64,000 nt of DNA from Parabacteroides johnsonii DSM 18315 (GCF_025151045.1 NZ_CP102285.1:310001-374000); one strand, 5' to 3'. Positions 44,949-55,033 are shown, counted from the stretch's first letter. Numbers and translations are program-made. Notes: a model not told the origin generated them from the letters alone.

Positions 44949-46070
44949 CTATATGGTTATTAATTCATATTCCTGTGTTCCGAGGCCGATCTTTTCAGCA
45001 TGTTCCAGCCCTGCTTGCCAGTTTGTGTCGGGGTGCATGAGATGGAATTTGTCGCAACCTTCCAGATGTTCGTGATGCGGAGCGTCTGAAAGGCGGTTGC
45101 CTGTCTCCAGGATCGGGGCCTTGATCACCATATCGGCACAAGCCTTGTCTAATGCGACCGGATCAAAAGAGGCGGCGATGCCCAGATCTGGCACAATCGC
45201 AGCATCATTGTGATTCCAACAATCACATTCAGGTGAGACATTCATGATAAAACTGATGTGGAAATTCGGTTTGCCCGACAAGACTGCTTGGGTGTATTCG
45301 GCGATCTTATAGTTCAAACGTTCAGACGTGTCGCCTTCACCCATGACGGCTCCATCGTATTGGCAAAGAGCTACGCATTGGCCGCAACCAACACATTTGC
45401 CGTAGTCGATTTCTGCTTTATGGGAAGTATTCAAATGAATGGCATCGTGGCGGCAATGTTTGACGCATATATTACAACCCTTACAACTTTCGATGTCGAT
45501 TCTGGGTTGCGATGCCGAGTGAAGTTCAAGTTTGCCCCCCACGCTGGCGCATCCCATGCCGAGGTTCTTCAATGCACCGCCGAATCCGGTCTGCTCGTGT
45601 CCTTTGAAGTGGTTCATGGAAATGACAATATCTGCATCGGCAATGGCGGAACCGATTTTGGGAGCTTTGCAATATTCACCGTCGATTTCGATTTCACGGT
45701 ATTCGGTCCCTTTCAGGCCGTCGGCGATAATCACATCGCATTTGGCGGAAATGGGATTGAAGCCGTTTTCCATTGCACTTTCCAGATGATCTACAGCATT
45801 GGCGCGACGACCTGAATACAATGTGTTGCAATCTGTCAGAAAAGGCTTCGCCCCTAAACTGCGAAGCAACGTGGCCATCCGGGCCGCATAGTTTGGTCGA
45901 ATAAAGGCTAGGTTGCCCGGTTCGCCGAAGTGGATCTTGATCGCTACAAACTGATTCTGGAAATCAATGTTTGCTATGCCTGCACGTTTTACGAGACGTT
46001 CCATCTTGTCCAACAAGTTGCTGGACGGAGTTGTACGGAGATTGGTAAAGTAAACTTTAGACGTTTCCAT
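44949..46070 (-). CDS. DUF362-family protein with two 4Fe-4S motifs
   Basis: A 373-residue protein with an N-terminal DUF362 domain and a ferredoxin-like insert with two CxxCxxCxxxC clusters (CKGCNICVKHC, then CVGCGQCVALC) around residues 195-240. These proteins are presumed redox proteins of unknown substrate. It ends four bases before mnmE. Confidence 0.85.
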   Translation of the reverse strand: METSKVYFTNLRTTPSSNLLDKMERLVKRAGIANIDFQNQFVAIKIHFGEPGNLAFIRPNYAARMATLLRSLGAKPFLTDCNTLYSGRRANAVDHLESAMENGFNPISAKCDVIIADGLKGTEYREIEIDGEYCKAPKIGSAIADADIVISMNHFKGHEQTGFGGALKNLGMGCASVGGKLELHSASQPRIDIESCKGCNICVKHCRHDAIHLNTSHKAEIDYGKCVGCGQCVALCQYDGAVMGEGDTSERLNYKIAEYTQAVLSGKPNFHISFIMNVSPECDCWNHNDAAIVPDLGIAASFDPVALDKACADMVIKAPILETGNRLSDAPHHEHLEGCDKFHLMHPDTNWQAGLEHAEKIGLGTQEYELITI

Positions 46071-46130
46071 TTGTTTATTGGTTTATGTGGGCAAAGGTAC
46101 AAAAAACTATTTTTCCTGCGAGTTGTTGGT

Positions 46131-46161
46131 TTTGTAGATTGGCTTTTATATAGTATTTTTG
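46131..46161 (+). promoter_or_regulatory. Bacteroidetes promoter (TTTG-N19-TATTTTTG)
   Basis: TTTG at 46131-46134 and TATTTTTG at 46154-46161 are 19 bases apart, the canonical -33/-7 arrangement, and lie 19 bases before the ATPase gene start. Confidence 0.7.
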
Positions 46162-46179
46162 TGTCAAATCAGTTAAAAT

Positions 46180-47370
46180 ATGGACATGTTTCGGTTAAAC
46201 CATGAGCAATTACTTAAAGGCGTAAATCTGAGTTTCCAACGTTACTTATCCCGGCAGGTCAAGTGGGACAGGAGGTTGATCGGTCTCTTTGGAGCGAAAG
46301 GGGTGGGAAAAACTACGCTTTTGTTACAGCATATCAAATCGACTTATGGTGATTCTCATGAAGCCCTGTATTTGCCACTTGATAATATATGGTTTCAGAA
46401 ACGGCACATGTTGTCCGAAACGGTCAGGCGATTCCATGAGAAGGGAGGGAGGCATCTTTTCTTGGATAATGTCCATCGATATGGAAACTGGATACAGGCG
46501 ATAGAGCGTTTGCATGACGATTATCCTGATATGCAAATTGTGTTTGCCGCACCTTCGCTAGTCGAAGGTGAAAAGATGGAGCCGTCTTTGGGCGGGAAAG
46601 GCGATTGGTATACGTTGCATACCATGTCGTTTCGTGAATATTTGTCCTATGAAGGTGCGCTGGACCTCAAACCGATCCCATTGGACGAGCTTTTGCTTCA
46701 CCATGCGGAAGTGACGCAACAGGTGATGGACGAGATAAACATAGTCCCCATTTTCCGGAATTATCTGGAACATGGCTGCTATCCTTTCTATTGGGAAGAT
46801 CCGGATGCTTTCAATTTTCGTTTGCAGGATTTGGTGCGGGATTCGGTTGATGTGGACCTGCCTGCCATTCGCCAGATGAACAATGCCATGTCCCGGAAGA
46901 TGAAACAATTGCTGATTCAGCTTGCCAAAGAAGCTCCGGAGTTTCCCCGCATGCAGGTTCTGACATCCAAGTATGAGATGGATAACACACAAATACACAA
47001 GTTGCTGGATTATATAAAAGAAATAGGAGTGCTCCGCATTCTACAAGTCAGGAAAGAAGACGGCGGACTGACCCGTTCGTATCGCTCTTTCTTGGCGAAC
47101 ACGAATCTGATGGCAAGCCTTTTCCGGGAGATGGAGCGGATTTACTTGGGAGAAACGTTTTTCGTCGATCAGATGTCTAATTGTGGAACGGTGGAACTTC
47201 TGCATAATGGAGACTATCGTGTGAATGGAAAGTACACGTTCGTGATTGGTGATCCGTTGATGGACTATGAACGTATCAAGAATGTAGAAAATACGTTTGC
47301 CGCCATACACGGGCAGCCCAAGAGTGTAGGAAACAAGATACCTATCTGGGCGCTTGGCCTTTGTTATTGA
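46180..47370 (+). CDS. AAA ATPase with DUF4143-like C-terminus
   Basis: A 396-residue ATPase: Walker A GAKGVGKTT near residues 34-42, Walker B-like LFLDNVHRY, and sensor strand IVFAAPS. A C-terminal winged-helix/DUF4143-like region follows (about 225-396). Members of this class occur widely in Bacteroidales genomes and have no settled role. It has its own promoter. Confidence 0.75.
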   Translation: MDMFRLNHEQLLKGVNLSFQRYLSRQVKWDRRLIGLFGAKGVGKTTLLLQHIKSTYGDSHEALYLPLDNIWFQKRHMLSETVRRFHEKGGRHLFLDNVHRYGNWIQAIERLHDDYPDMQIVFAAPSLVEGEKMEPSLGGKGDWYTLHTMSFREYLSYEGALDLKPIPLDELLLHHAEVTQQVMDEINIVPIFRNYLEHGCYPFYWEDPDAFNFRLQDLVRDSVDVDLPAIRQMNNAMSRKMKQLLIQLAKEAPEFPRMQVLTSKYEMDNTQIHKLLDYIKEIGVLRILQVRKEDGGLTRSYRSFLANTNLMASLFREMERIYLGETFFVDQMSNCGTVELLHNGDYRVNGKYTFVIGDPLMDYERIKNVENTFAAIHGQPKSVGNKIPIWALGLCY

Positions 47371-47401
47371 TCGATTTTGTCATCAACTAAATATGTAAGT
47401 T

Positions 47402-48145
47402 ATGTTGGAAAATATGAAAAACAGACGGACGATCCGTAAATATACGACTCAGGACATTCCGGATGCTTTGTTGAATGAATTGCTGGAAGTTGCCACCCGT
47501 GCATCCAATACGGGGAATATGCAACTGTATAGCGTGGTCATTACTCGCGATAAGGCGAATAAGGAAAAGTTGGCTCCAGCCCATTTCAATCAGCCGATGA
47601 TTACGACAGCTCCAGTCGTGCTCACTTTCTGTGCTGATGCCAACCGTTTTGTAAAATGGGCGGAGCAGCGTGATGCCCTGGCCGGTTTCGACAATTTCCA
47701 AACTTTTATCGCTTCGACTATTGATGCGATGCTGTTTGCCCAGAGTTTCTGTACGGCAGCAGAAGAAAAAGGTTTGGGGATCTGTTATTTGGGAACGACG
47801 GCTTATAATGCAGATAAGATTATCGACGCCTTGTCGCTTCCACGCTTGGTTGTCCCTATCGTGACAGTCACGGTCGGCTATCCCGACGGAATGCCTGATC
47901 AGGTGGAACGTCTGCCACTTGGAGCAGTGGTTCACCAGGAGGTTTATACGGATTATACGCCAACTTCTATTGATGCATTGTATCACGATAAGGAGGAACT
48001 GGAAGTAAATAAGCAATTTGTACGGGAGAATGATAAAGAGACATTGGCCCAGGTATTTACGGATGTACGTTATACGAAGGCCAATAATGAATATTTCTCC
48101 GGTGTATTACTGAAAGTCTTGAATGATCAGGGTTTTATGAAATGA
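47402..48145 (+). CDS. Nitroreductase-family FMN oxidoreductase
   Basis: A 247-residue NAD(P)H:FMN oxidoreductase. NRRTIRKYTTQDIP at the N-terminus and ATRASNTGNMQ mark the FMN-binding site, and GLGICYLGTTAYNADKI lies in the core. Substrate unknown; these reduce quinones, nitro compounds or flavins. Its 3' end overlaps the convergent rpiA 3' end by 11 bases. Confidence 0.85.
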   Translation: MLENMKNRRTIRKYTTQDIPDALLNELLEVATRASNTGNMQLYSVVITRDKANKEKLAPAHFNQPMITTAPVVLTFCADANRFVKWAEQRDALAGFDNFQTFIASTIDAMLFAQSFCTAAEEKGLGICYLGTTAYNADKIIDALSLPRLVVPIVTVTVGYPDGMPDQVERLPLGAVVHQEVYTDYTPTSIDALYHDKEELEVNKQFVRENDKETLAQVFTDVRYTKANNEYFSGVLLKVLNDQGFMK

Positions 48146-48830
48146 TATGCACGTCGTAGTGTATGAACAGCCCGCTTTCGATAACCCCGGTGATCGACTT
48201 GATCGATTCTTCCAGGTTATTGGGGATATGATCGAACCAGGTATCGAGAATCAGGTTCCCGTTCTCCGTGATCACAGGGCCGTCTTTCCCTTTAGCCATT
48301 CTTAATTTGATTTCTTTGGGATTATAAGCCCGGAGCACTTCTTCGACGTAGGTAAGTGCTTCGGGAAATATCTCTATAGGGACCGGGAAGCGGGATCCTA
48401 ATTGGGTTACGATCTTGGATGGATCGGCGATAATATAGGTGCGGGGACTGGAGTTGATCAGTAGCTTTTCTTTGAACATTGCTCCTCCGCGCCCTTTGAT
48501 CATATTATGTTCCGTGTCTATTTCGTCGGCCCCGTCGAATGTCCAGTCCGGTTTGTGTTCCCACAGGCTGGTGACAGGGATACCCAAACGAACACATGCC
48601 ATACGGATTTCCTGTGAAGTTGGGATTGCACGGATATGTAATTGTTCGTTTTTCATCCGTCTGGCGATTTTTAATAAGGCCAGATAGGCAGTCGAACCCG
48701 AACCTACTCCGATGATTTCTCCCTCTTTTACCATCGAGGAAATGATGTCTGCCACTCTCTCTTTCTCTTCTCTGTTGGAGATGGTTTTTCCCCATTCCAA
48801 AGATGATAATATTGTCTTTCCCCATTCCAT
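48135..48830 (-). CDS. rpiA: Ribose-5-phosphate isomerase A
   Basis: A 231-residue RpiA: GVGSGSTAYLAL (phosphate loop), TFDGADEID and KGRGGAMFKEKLL (catalytic region) are all present. It interconverts ribose-5-phosphate and ribulose-5-phosphate in the pentose phosphate pathway. Odd feature: the N-terminus contains a near-tandem duplication of ten codons (EWGKTI repeated), matching the 13-base repeats TTTCCCCATTCCA at 48787-48799 and 48817-48829. Confidence 0.93.
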   Translation of the reverse strand: MEWGKTILSSLEWGKTISNREEKERVADIISSMVKEGEIIGVGSGSTAYLALLKIARRMKNEQLHIRAIPTSQEIRMACVRLGIPVTSLWEHKPDWTFDGADEIDTEHNMIKGRGGAMFKEKLLINSSPRTYIIADPSKIVTQLGSRFPVPIEIFPEALTYVEEVLRAYNPKEIKLRMAKGKDGPVITENGNLILDTWFDHIPNNLEESIKSITGVIESGLFIHYDVHIIS

Positions 48831-48857
48831 GATTTATCGACTTTGTTTTAGTAACCA

Positions 48858-48894
48858 TAACCCTATGCATTAGGTGGCATAACCCATAGGGTTA
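48858..48894. other. Hairpin between rpiA start and phosphorylase gene end
   Basis: TAACCCTATG (48858-48867) and CATAGGGTTA (48885-48894) pair perfectly around a 17-base loop. It lacks a T tract on the minus strand. It may be a processing structure, a leader hairpin of rpiA or a small dispersed repeat. Confidence 0.4.
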
Positions 48895-48916
48895 GCCCCC
48901 GTAAAGCATAGCTTTT

Positions 48917-49780
48917 TTAGATCCGATCCAATACTGTTTCGATCAGCCCGGCGATGGAACCTTTGTATTCGGTATTCATGTCTTGGGTTACCCGTCCGGC
49001 AATGATGCAGCACACGGTCATGGCACGATGTCCCATCAAGGCGGACAGCCCGGCGAGGGACGAACTCTCCATTTCGAAGTTGGTAATCCGGCTATCGTTG
49101 AACTTGAAGGCTTCTATTTTCCGGTTCAACTCCGGATCGGCGAGTGGCAGGCGGAGCCGACGACCTTGCGGACCGTAGAAACCGTTGGCCGCAATCGTTA
49201 CTCCCCGGATAATATCATATTGCGTGATCTGTTCGACCAGAGAAGGATCAGCGGAAACAACATAGGGCTTGATGCCGTTTAGCTTCCATTCCAATTGTCT
49301 TATCAATTCTGATTCGAAAGCCTTGTCGCGCACTTCCTCGGAGCCGGCATAAAAATACAGGACTCCGTCGAACCCGATCGATTTTCCGGCAGCGACATAA
49401 GTCCCGACAGGAACAAACGGTTGCAATCCTCCTGAAGTGCCGACACGCACCATTGTCAGTTGCCGGAATTCCGGTTTGATGGTGCGAGAGGCAAAGTCGA
49501 TGTTTGCCAGAGCGTCCAGTTCATTCAGGACGATGTCGATATTATCGGTCCCGATGCCGTGTGAAAGCGTCGTGATACGCTTCCCTTTGTAAGTACCGGT
49601 GATGGTGTGGAATTCACGGCTCGACACTTCACATTCTTTCGTATCGAAATAGGAGGCGACAGTGTTTACGCGATCGGGATCGCCGACCATGATGATCTTG
49701 TCGGCGAGCTGTTCCGGTTTCAGATGGAGGTGGAAGCAACTGCCATCGGGATTGATAATAAGTTCAGAAGGAGCGATCAT
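48917..49780 (-). CDS. udp: Uridine phosphorylase-like nucleoside phosphorylase
   Basis: A 287-residue family-I nucleoside phosphorylase: GDPDRVNTVASYFD (phosphate site), RVGTSGGLQP, and NFEMESSSLAGLSALMGHRA with the nucleoside-binding EMES motif. It releases ribose-1-phosphate from a nucleoside in salvage. The pyrimidine preference is inferred from overall similarity. Proximity to rpiA fits pentose recycling. Confidence 0.85.
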   Translation of the reverse strand: MIAPSELIINPDGSCFHLHLKPEQLADKIIMVGDPDRVNTVASYFDTKECEVSSREFHTITGTYKGKRITTLSHGIGTDNIDIVLNELDALANIDFASRTIKPEFRQLTMVRVGTSGGLQPFVPVGTYVAAGKSIGFDGVLYFYAGSEEVRDKAFESELIRQLEWKLNGIKPYVVSADPSLVEQITQYDIIRGVTIAANGFYGPQGRRLRLPLADPELNRKIEAFKFNDSRITNFEMESSSLAGLSALMGHRAMTVCCIIAGRVTQDMNTEYKGSIAGLIETVLDRI

Positions 49781-49801
49781 TTGATTTATGATTTTATATT
49801 T

Positions 49802-49849
49802 ATGATTTCAGATTTATGTGTGGATAATAAATCATAAATCTGAAATCAT
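49802..49849. repeat. Inverted repeat of the ATGATTTCAGATTTATG type
   Basis: Arms 49802-49818 and 49833-49849 are perfectly complementary with a 14-base loop. It sits between floA and the phosphorylase gene, both on the minus strand. Related AT-rich repeats occur at 50865-50885, 52810-52888, 53718-53741, 56389-56405 and 57800-57830. Confidence 0.6.
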
Positions 49850-49858
49850 AAATCCTTA

Positions 49859-50851
49859 TTAGTCTTTTAATGGTTTCGAAGGTGCACTTGACGGTTTGGC
49901 GATTGCTTCTCGCATGCTGGTGTCTGCTTCGATATTCTTCATCTTATAATAGTCCATGATACCCAAATTGCCGCTACGGAAAGCTTCGGCCATAGCCTTG
50001 GGTACTTCGGCTTCGGCTTCGATAACCTTTGCACGGGCTTCCTGTGCTTTGGCTTTCATTTCCTGTTCGACAGCAACGGCCATAGCACGACGTTCTTCGG
50101 CCTTTGCCTGGGCGATATTCTTGTCGGCTTGAGCCTGGTCCATTTGCAGATAAGCTCCGATGTTCTTGCCTATGTCGATATCGGCGATGTCGATGGACAA
50201 GATTTCGAATGCAGTCCCCGCATCCAAACCTTTGCGGAGAACCAGTTTGGAGATGGAATCTGGGTTTTCCAATACGCTTTTATGATTTTCAGACGAACCG
50301 ATAGAGGATACAATACCTTCGCCGACACGGGCCAGAATCGTTTCTTCGCCGGCCCCTCCGACTAACTGCTTGATATTGGCACGGACCGTCACACGCGCTT
50401 TGGCGATCAACTGAATACCGTCTTTGGCAACGGCTGTAACGGGAGGTGTGTCGATGACTTTCGGGTTTACCGACATCTGCACGGCTTCGAATACGTCACG
50501 TCCTGCTAAGTCGATAGCGGTTGCCATCTGAAAAGGGAGGTCGATATTCGCTTTCGATGCGGAAACGAGGGCATGGACAACCTTTTCGACATGTCCGCCT
50601 GCCAGGTAGTGTGCTTCCAGTTCGTCACGAGTCAGCATTTTCAGACCAGCTTTGTGGGCTTCGATCATGGCGCGAGTGATGACATAAGGCGGCACGTTAC
50701 GGATACGCATCAGGAAAAGCTGTATCAGCGAGATGTTGACACCTGAAACTTTTGCCGAGATCCATAGGAGGAACGGCACATAATAAAAGAAAATTACCAG
50801 CAGCAATATCGCTGCCCCCAAAAGGGCGAGAGGTACAAAGGTCATTTCCAT
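49859..50851 (-). CDS. floA: Flotillin-like protein FloA
   Basis: A 330-residue UPF0365/FloA protein: an N-terminal membrane helix (about residues 6-30), a PHB/SPFH-like domain ([40 protein letters not shown]), and an alanine/glutamate-rich coiled coil at about 235-300 ([20 protein letters not shown]). It organises membrane microdomains. The nfeD-like gene lies 38 bases upstream, the usual pairing. Confidence 0.93.
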   Translation of the reverse strand: MEMTFVPLALLGAAILLLVIFFYYVPFLLWISAKVSGVNISLIQLFLMRIRNVPPYVITRAMIEAHKAGLKMLTRDELEAHYLAGGHVEKVVHALVSASKANIDLPFQMATAIDLAGRDVFEAVQMSVNPKVIDTPPVTAVAKDGIQLIAKARVTVRANIKQLVGGAGEETILARVGEGIVSSIGSSENHKSVLENPDSISKLVLRKGLDAGTAFEILSIDIADIDIGKNIGAYLQMDQAQADKNIAQAKAEERRAMAVAVEQEMKAKAQEARAKVIEAEAEVPKAMAEAFRSGNLGIMDYYKMKNIEADTSMREAIAKPSSAPSKPLKD

Positions 50852-50889
50852 GTGAGTAGAATTATGATTTATGAATTATGATTTATTTT

Positions 50890-51360
50890 TCAACTTTTAA
50901 TTTTCACGATTACATTATAACCGTCGACGCGTATCACCTCGACCGGTGTGTTTTCGTCAATCAGTTCGTCCACCGATTTGGCTTCCACCATAATCCCGTT
51001 AATACGGGCCTTCCCGATTGGAGCGAGGCGTGAAAGTGTCAACCCTTCGTCACCCGGCACGATCCCCAGATCACGGCTGGACACCAGCTTGGAATCGATG
51101 TCGGTTTTCAAAGCCACCCGGTTGAAGGATTTGGAACGCAACAACCAGACGAAGGAGGCTACGAATACGAGCAATGATACCGCCAATGTCACATTTCCCA
51201 CCGGCGTACCGACCGAGTAGGCATAGATCAGGCCACCGGCAGCAAAAAGGAATCCTCCGACACCGGCAACCGTGATACCTGGTAACATAAATATTTCCAG
51301 CAGGATGAGTACGATGGCTACAACCATTAGGAAAGCGATGATGAACGTTTCAAATATCAT
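50890..51360 (-). CDS. NfeD-like membrane protein
   Basis: A 156-residue short NfeD: membrane segments in the first 75 residues (FIIAFLMVVAIVLILLEIFM, GVGGFLFAAGGLIYAYSV, VTLAVSLLVFVASFVWL) and a C-terminal OB-fold beta domain (GDEGLTLSRLAPIGKARING). It lacks the protease domain of long NfeD proteins. It is co-transcribed with floA and acts at the same membrane domains. Confidence 0.9.
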   Translation of the reverse strand: MIFETFIIAFLMVVAIVLILLEIFMLPGITVAGVGGFLFAAGGLIYAYSVGTPVGNVTLAVSLLVFVASFVWLLRSKSFNRVALKTDIDSKLVSSRDLGIVPGDEGLTLSRLAPIGKARINGIMVEAKSVDELIDENTPVEVIRVDGYNVIVKIKS

Positions 51361-51373
51361 ATAGGCACTTGTT

Positions 51374-52813
51374 TTATCGTTTGTTTTTCAGATAATTGAT
51401 CTCTGCATTACGGGCTTTCTTTTCCAATTCGCCGGGTTGTTCCAGCAAAGCATTCAGTTGTTCTTCCGCTTGCAGGATGGTAGGCTTCAACTGCTCTTTG
51501 CGGGCCGTGTTGCCTTTGACATAGGAAGTGCGCAGACCATCGAGTTTTTCATTCAACTCTTTGATCTGTTTGTTCAAGGCAACTACTTTTTCGTAATAGC
51601 TCTTTGCTTCTGGGCTGTTGATCTCATCGAGCTTGTAATAGACGATATTACCTGCGATGATGAATTCAAAATCCTTTTCGATCTTTTCCTCTCCGTAGGG
51701 TATTTCCGTATGGGACAGGCGAATCAGATCGGTATAGTCGGAACCTTCCTTCCAGGAATCCCGGATGGAAGTAATCGCGGCACGGGTCCGTTTCATTTCG
51801 ATGTCTTCGCTCTCCACTCGTTTGTGCTCCGGGTTCGGGATAAAAAGATAGACGCAGGCTTTACCCTCCGGTTGGAAACGGTCGGACACGAACCATCCCA
51901 ATCCTTTCACTTCGTCGAAGACCATCATATAATCGTTGTAGGGCGAATTGAACGGCATACCCAACTGCTCTGGTGCCAGATAAGTGTCAGAATTGATGTT
52001 GTAGCGGGTGACAAAGAGGTCATAACCGCCAATCGAACCGTTCCCTTTGGAAGAATAATAGATTGTAGCGCCATCGGAAAGGACGAACGGGTAGTTGTCG
52101 TCATCATTGCTGTTGATATTCATCGGTAACTGTTTTTCGTCACCCCATTCGTCCATAAGCATGGACTGGGTGAAAAGGCAATAATGGTCGTTGTCCGTCG
52201 AATGTGCATAGTAAATCTTGTCGCCTTTCTGGTTCTTGTATACGGTTGAACTTACAGGCTCGTTTGTCTGGAAAAAATCTTTGTAGGAATCGAGTGTGCC
52301 GCTTTCTTCACTCAAGATATAGGCGGAAAGGAAATTGTCTTTGTCCACGACCAGGCTATCGATGATCTGAATGTCTTCCACCTTTTCCATCATGCGTTGT
52401 GCATTGTTTGCCAGATCGAGCTTGGCTTCGAACGCCTGTGGGTTCTGTTTTTTCTTTGCCAGCAGGTTGATGTATTCTTCTAGCATTTCTCTGGCTTGGT
52501 CGAAACGATAGGTCTTGTAGTAGACTTCGGACATATAACGGTATGCTTCCTGTACTTTGCGTTTGACAGCTACTTTCAAATGCTTTTCCGCACCGGTCAG
52601 ATCGCCAGTCTCGTAGCAGCAGACACCATACCAATGATTATAGGAGGAATTGCTTGGCGCTTGCTTAACCAGCTTTTCAAAGGCGGGTTTGGCTTCTGCG
52701 TACTTTCCTTCGTTGTATAATTTTTTTGCTTCAGCCAGACTTTGTGCATGCAGCCCGCCGCAGAGTAACGTAATTCCTATTGTGTAAAACAGTTTATTAG
52801 ATAACCAATTCAT
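51374..52813 (-). CDS. TPR and PD40-repeat exported protein
   Basis: A 479-residue protein: signal peptide (about 1-24, KLFYTIGITLLCGGLHAQ), TPR repeats (about 25-130), WD40-like PD40 beta-propeller segments (about 190-340, with DDNYPFVLSDGATIYYSSKG and GGYDLFVTR), and a C-terminal coiled coil. Related Bacteroidetes proteins are periplasmic parts of OmpA-associated or gliding/secretion complexes, but no OmpA domain is present. It starts its own region upstream of nfeD. Confidence 0.75.
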   Translation of the reverse strand: MNWLSNKLFYTIGITLLCGGLHAQSLAEAKKLYNEGKYAEAKPAFEKLVKQAPSNSSYNHWYGVCCYETGDLTGAEKHLKVAVKRKVQEAYRYMSEVYYKTYRFDQAREMLEEYINLLAKKKQNPQAFEAKLDLANNAQRMMEKVEDIQIIDSLVVDKDNFLSAYILSEESGTLDSYKDFFQTNEPVSSTVYKNQKGDKIYYAHSTDNDHYCLFTQSMLMDEWGDEKQLPMNINSNDDDNYPFVLSDGATIYYSSKGNGSIGGYDLFVTRYNINSDTYLAPEQLGMPFNSPYNDYMMVFDEVKGLGWFVSDRFQPEGKACVYLFIPNPEHKRVESEDIEMKRTRAAITSIRDSWKEGSDYTDLIRLSHTEIPYGEEKIEKDFEFIIAGNIVYYKLDEINSPEAKSYYEKVVALNKQIKELNEKLDGLRTSYVKGNTARKEQLKPTILQAEEQLNALLEQPGELEKKARNAEINYLKNKR

Positions 52814-52888
52814 CGATTTATGATTTATGAATTATGATCTATGATTCGGATTTATGGCTTATAATTCATAAATCTAAAATCATAAATC
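52810..52888. repeat. ATGATTTATGA-type AT-rich repeat cluster
   Basis: Successive near-copies of ATGATTTATGAATTATGAT and its complement fill the spacer between the TPR gene and the ttcA promoter; right-hand copies are inverted relative to left-hand ones. A further TTAATTTTTAATTCTTAATT run follows at about 52948-52977. Confidence 0.55.
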
Positions 52889-52890
52889 AT

Positions 52891-52898
52891 TACTTTTG
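52891..52898 (+). promoter_or_regulatory. -7 element (TACTTTTG) of ttcA
   Basis: TACTTTTG matches TAnnTTTG and lies 87 bases before the ttcA start. Confidence 0.45.
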
Positions 52899-52984
52899 TG
52901 TCCGATTACAAAAATAGGAATTAAAATCAAGAATCAAAACCCTTATTTTTTAATTCTTAATTTTTAATTCTTAATTAGTAAAGT

Positions 52985-53740
52985 ATGGCAAAGTTGACAG
53001 AAGAGGAACTCCTGTTTCGTAAAGTAGAAGAGAAAGTCAAGAAGGCGATATTCGAATACGGCCTGATTGTGGATGGCGACCGCATATTGATCGGATTGTC
53101 GGGGGGGAAAGATTCGCTGGCGCTGGTGGATCTGCTCGGACGCCGTTCCAAGATATTCCGGCCCCGGTTCGAGGTGGTCGTGACACATATCGTGATGTCG
53201 AATATTCCTTATCGTTCGGATATCAGCTACTTGAAAAGCCGGACAGACGAGTACGGCCTTCCCTTTTTCGTGCATGAGACGAGTTTCGACGCTTCGACCG
53301 ATACCCGTAAATCCCCTTGTTTCCTTTGCTCCTGGACACGGCGGAAAGCTTTGTTTGATATAGCAAAGAAGCATGGTTGCAACAAGATTGCCCTCGGACA
53401 TCATCAGGACGATATTCTTGAAACCCTTCTGATGAACATGATCCACCAGGGAGCGATCGGAACGATGCCGCCGCGCTTGAAGATGGATAAGTTCGATATG
53501 GAGATTATCCGCCCCATGTGTCTGGTGGAGGAGAAAGACTTGACCCGGATTGCTGCGTGGAGGGGATATCGGAAACAGATTAAGAATTGCCCGTACGAAT
53601 CCGGCTCCAGCCGTTCGGACATGAAGGAGGTGCTGTCGCGTCTGGAGGTGATCAACCCCGAGGCGCGTTATAGCCTTTGGAACAGTATGTCGAATATCCA
53701 GGAAAATTATCTTCCGAAAATCATAAATTATAAATCATAA
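52985..53740 (+). CDS. ttcA: tRNA 2-thiocytidine biosynthesis protein TtcA
   Basis: A 251-residue PP-loop protein: SGGKDS at residues 39-44, the CxxC of SPCFLCSWTRRKALF, and GHHQDDILETLLMNM. TtcA thiolates C32 of tRNA using an iron-sulfur cluster. It is shorter than the E. coli enzyme (about 311) but has the core motifs. The DUF486 gene follows eight bases later on the same strand. Confidence 0.85.
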   Translation: MAKLTEEELLFRKVEEKVKKAIFEYGLIVDGDRILIGLSGGKDSLALVDLLGRRSKIFRPRFEVVVTHIVMSNIPYRSDISYLKSRTDEYGLPFFVHETSFDASTDTRKSPCFLCSWTRRKALFDIAKKHGCNKIALGHHQDDILETLLMNMIHQGAIGTMPPRLKMDKFDMEIIRPMCLVEEKDLTRIAAWRGYRKQIKNCPYESGSSRSDMKEVLSRLEVINPEARYSLWNSMSNIQENYLPKIINYKS

Positions 53741-53748
53741 ATCATCTC

Positions 53749-54120
53749 ATGCAAGGATTTTATACTATTCTGTTATTGGTCGCATCCAATATCTTTATGA
53801 CGTGTGCTTGGTATGGGCACCTGAAGATGAAGCAGCAGTTCAGCTGGTTCGAGCATCTGCCGTTGATCGGTGTTGTCCTGTTCAGCTGGTTTCTGGCATT
53901 TTTCGAATATTGCTTCCAAGTTCCGGCAAACCGGATGGGCTTTCGCGATAATGGTGGGCCGTTTAACCTGATCCAGTTGAAGGTGATCCAGGAGGTGATT
54001 ACGCTGGTCGTCTTTGTCGGTTTCAGCTCGATAGCCTTCAAAGGCGAATCGTTTAAGTGGAACCATGCACTGGCTTTCCTGTTTCTGGTGGCAGCGGTTT
54101 ATCTGGTGTTTAAGAAATAG
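53749..54120 (+). CDS. DUF486/DMT-superfamily small membrane protein
   Basis: A 123-residue protein with four predicted membrane helices ([63 protein letters not shown]) matching DUF486. Transport substrate unknown. Its end overlaps the convergent miaA end by 11 bases. Confidence 0.85.
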   Translation: MQGFYTILLLVASNIFMTCAWYGHLKMKQQFSWFEHLPLIGVVLFSWFLAFFEYCFQVPANRMGFRDNGGPFNLIQLKVIQEVITLVVFVGFSSIAFKGESFKWNHALAFLFLVAAVYLVFKK

Positions 54121-55033
54121 TCCGAATTTGTTGATCCAGATAATCCATTATTGCCTTTTCATCATCCGGATGAAACCATCGGATGCTGGTGTCCCGTTTG
54201 AACCAGGTCATTTGTTTGCGGGCGTAAACGCGGGAGTTGCGTTTTATCTTTTCAATAGCGAAATCTAATGTCCATTCGCCATCCAGGTACTTGAACAGTT
54301 CTTTGTAACCGACTGTGTTAAGGGAGTTCAATTCGCGGAAAGGATAGACGCGGCGTGCTTCTTCCAGCATGCCATCGGCCATCATTTGTTCTACACGGCG
54401 ATTGATGCGGTCGTAAAGTTCTTCACGGTCACGGGTAAGTCCTATCTGGATGATCCGGAAAGGCCGTTCTTTGCGGGTGTTGGTACGGAAAGAAGAATAG
54501 GGTTTGCCTGTCATACGGCAGATTTCTACGGCGTGGATCACACGCTTATAATTGTTGCGGTCGACCTCTTCGTAATGCAAAGGATCGGCCTCTTTCAACT
54601 CGGCAAGGATAGGAGAGAGCCCTTCTTCTTCAAATTGTCTATAGATGGCAGTCCGGATTTCGGGGGTGATAGTGGGGATGTCGTCGATCCCTTTTGTAAC
54701 GGCATCGATATACATCATGCTGCCACCTGTCATAACGACGGTCGGATGTGTCTGGTGGAGTTCCCTGAGCAGGGACATCACATCTTCTTCGAAATTACTC
54801 GCACTGTAATAATCGGTGAGTGACAATGTGCCGACCATATAATGGCGTACACGTGCTATCTGTTCAGCCGTAGGGGCAGCCGTACCTATCGGAAGGTCTT
54901 TATAAAGCTGACGGGAGTCGGAAGAAATGATCGGAGAACCGAAATGCTCTGCTATACGCAGGCTCAGTTCCGTCTTGCCGACTCCTGTCGGCCCCAATAG
55001 GATGATAAGAGTATTGTCAATTGAATTCGTCAT
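54110..55033 (-). CDS. miaA: tRNA dimethylallyltransferase MiaA
   Basis: A 307-residue MiaA: P-loop [13 protein letters not shown] near residues 10-22, [16 protein letters not shown], and [18 protein letters not shown] near the C-terminus. It adds dimethylallyl to A37 of tRNAs that read UNN codons. The ATG at 55033 gives the normal length and overlaps the preceding gene by 17 bases; a longer frame from 55126 is rejected. Confidence 0.95.
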   Translation of the reverse strand: MTNSIDNTLIILLGPTGVGKTELSLRIAEHFGSPIISSDSRQLYKDLPIGTAAPTAEQIARVRHYMVGTLSLTDYYSASNFEEDVMSLLRELHQTHPTVVMTGGSMMYIDAVTKGIDDIPTITPEIRTAIYRQFEEEGLSPILAELKEADPLHYEEVDRNNYKRVIHAVEICRMTGKPYSSFRTNTRKERPFRIIQIGLTRDREELYDRINRRVEQMMADGMLEEARRVYPFRELNSLNTVGYKELFKYLDGEWTLDFAIEKIKRNSRVYARKQMTWFKRDTSIRWFHPDDEKAIMDYLDQQIRTIS

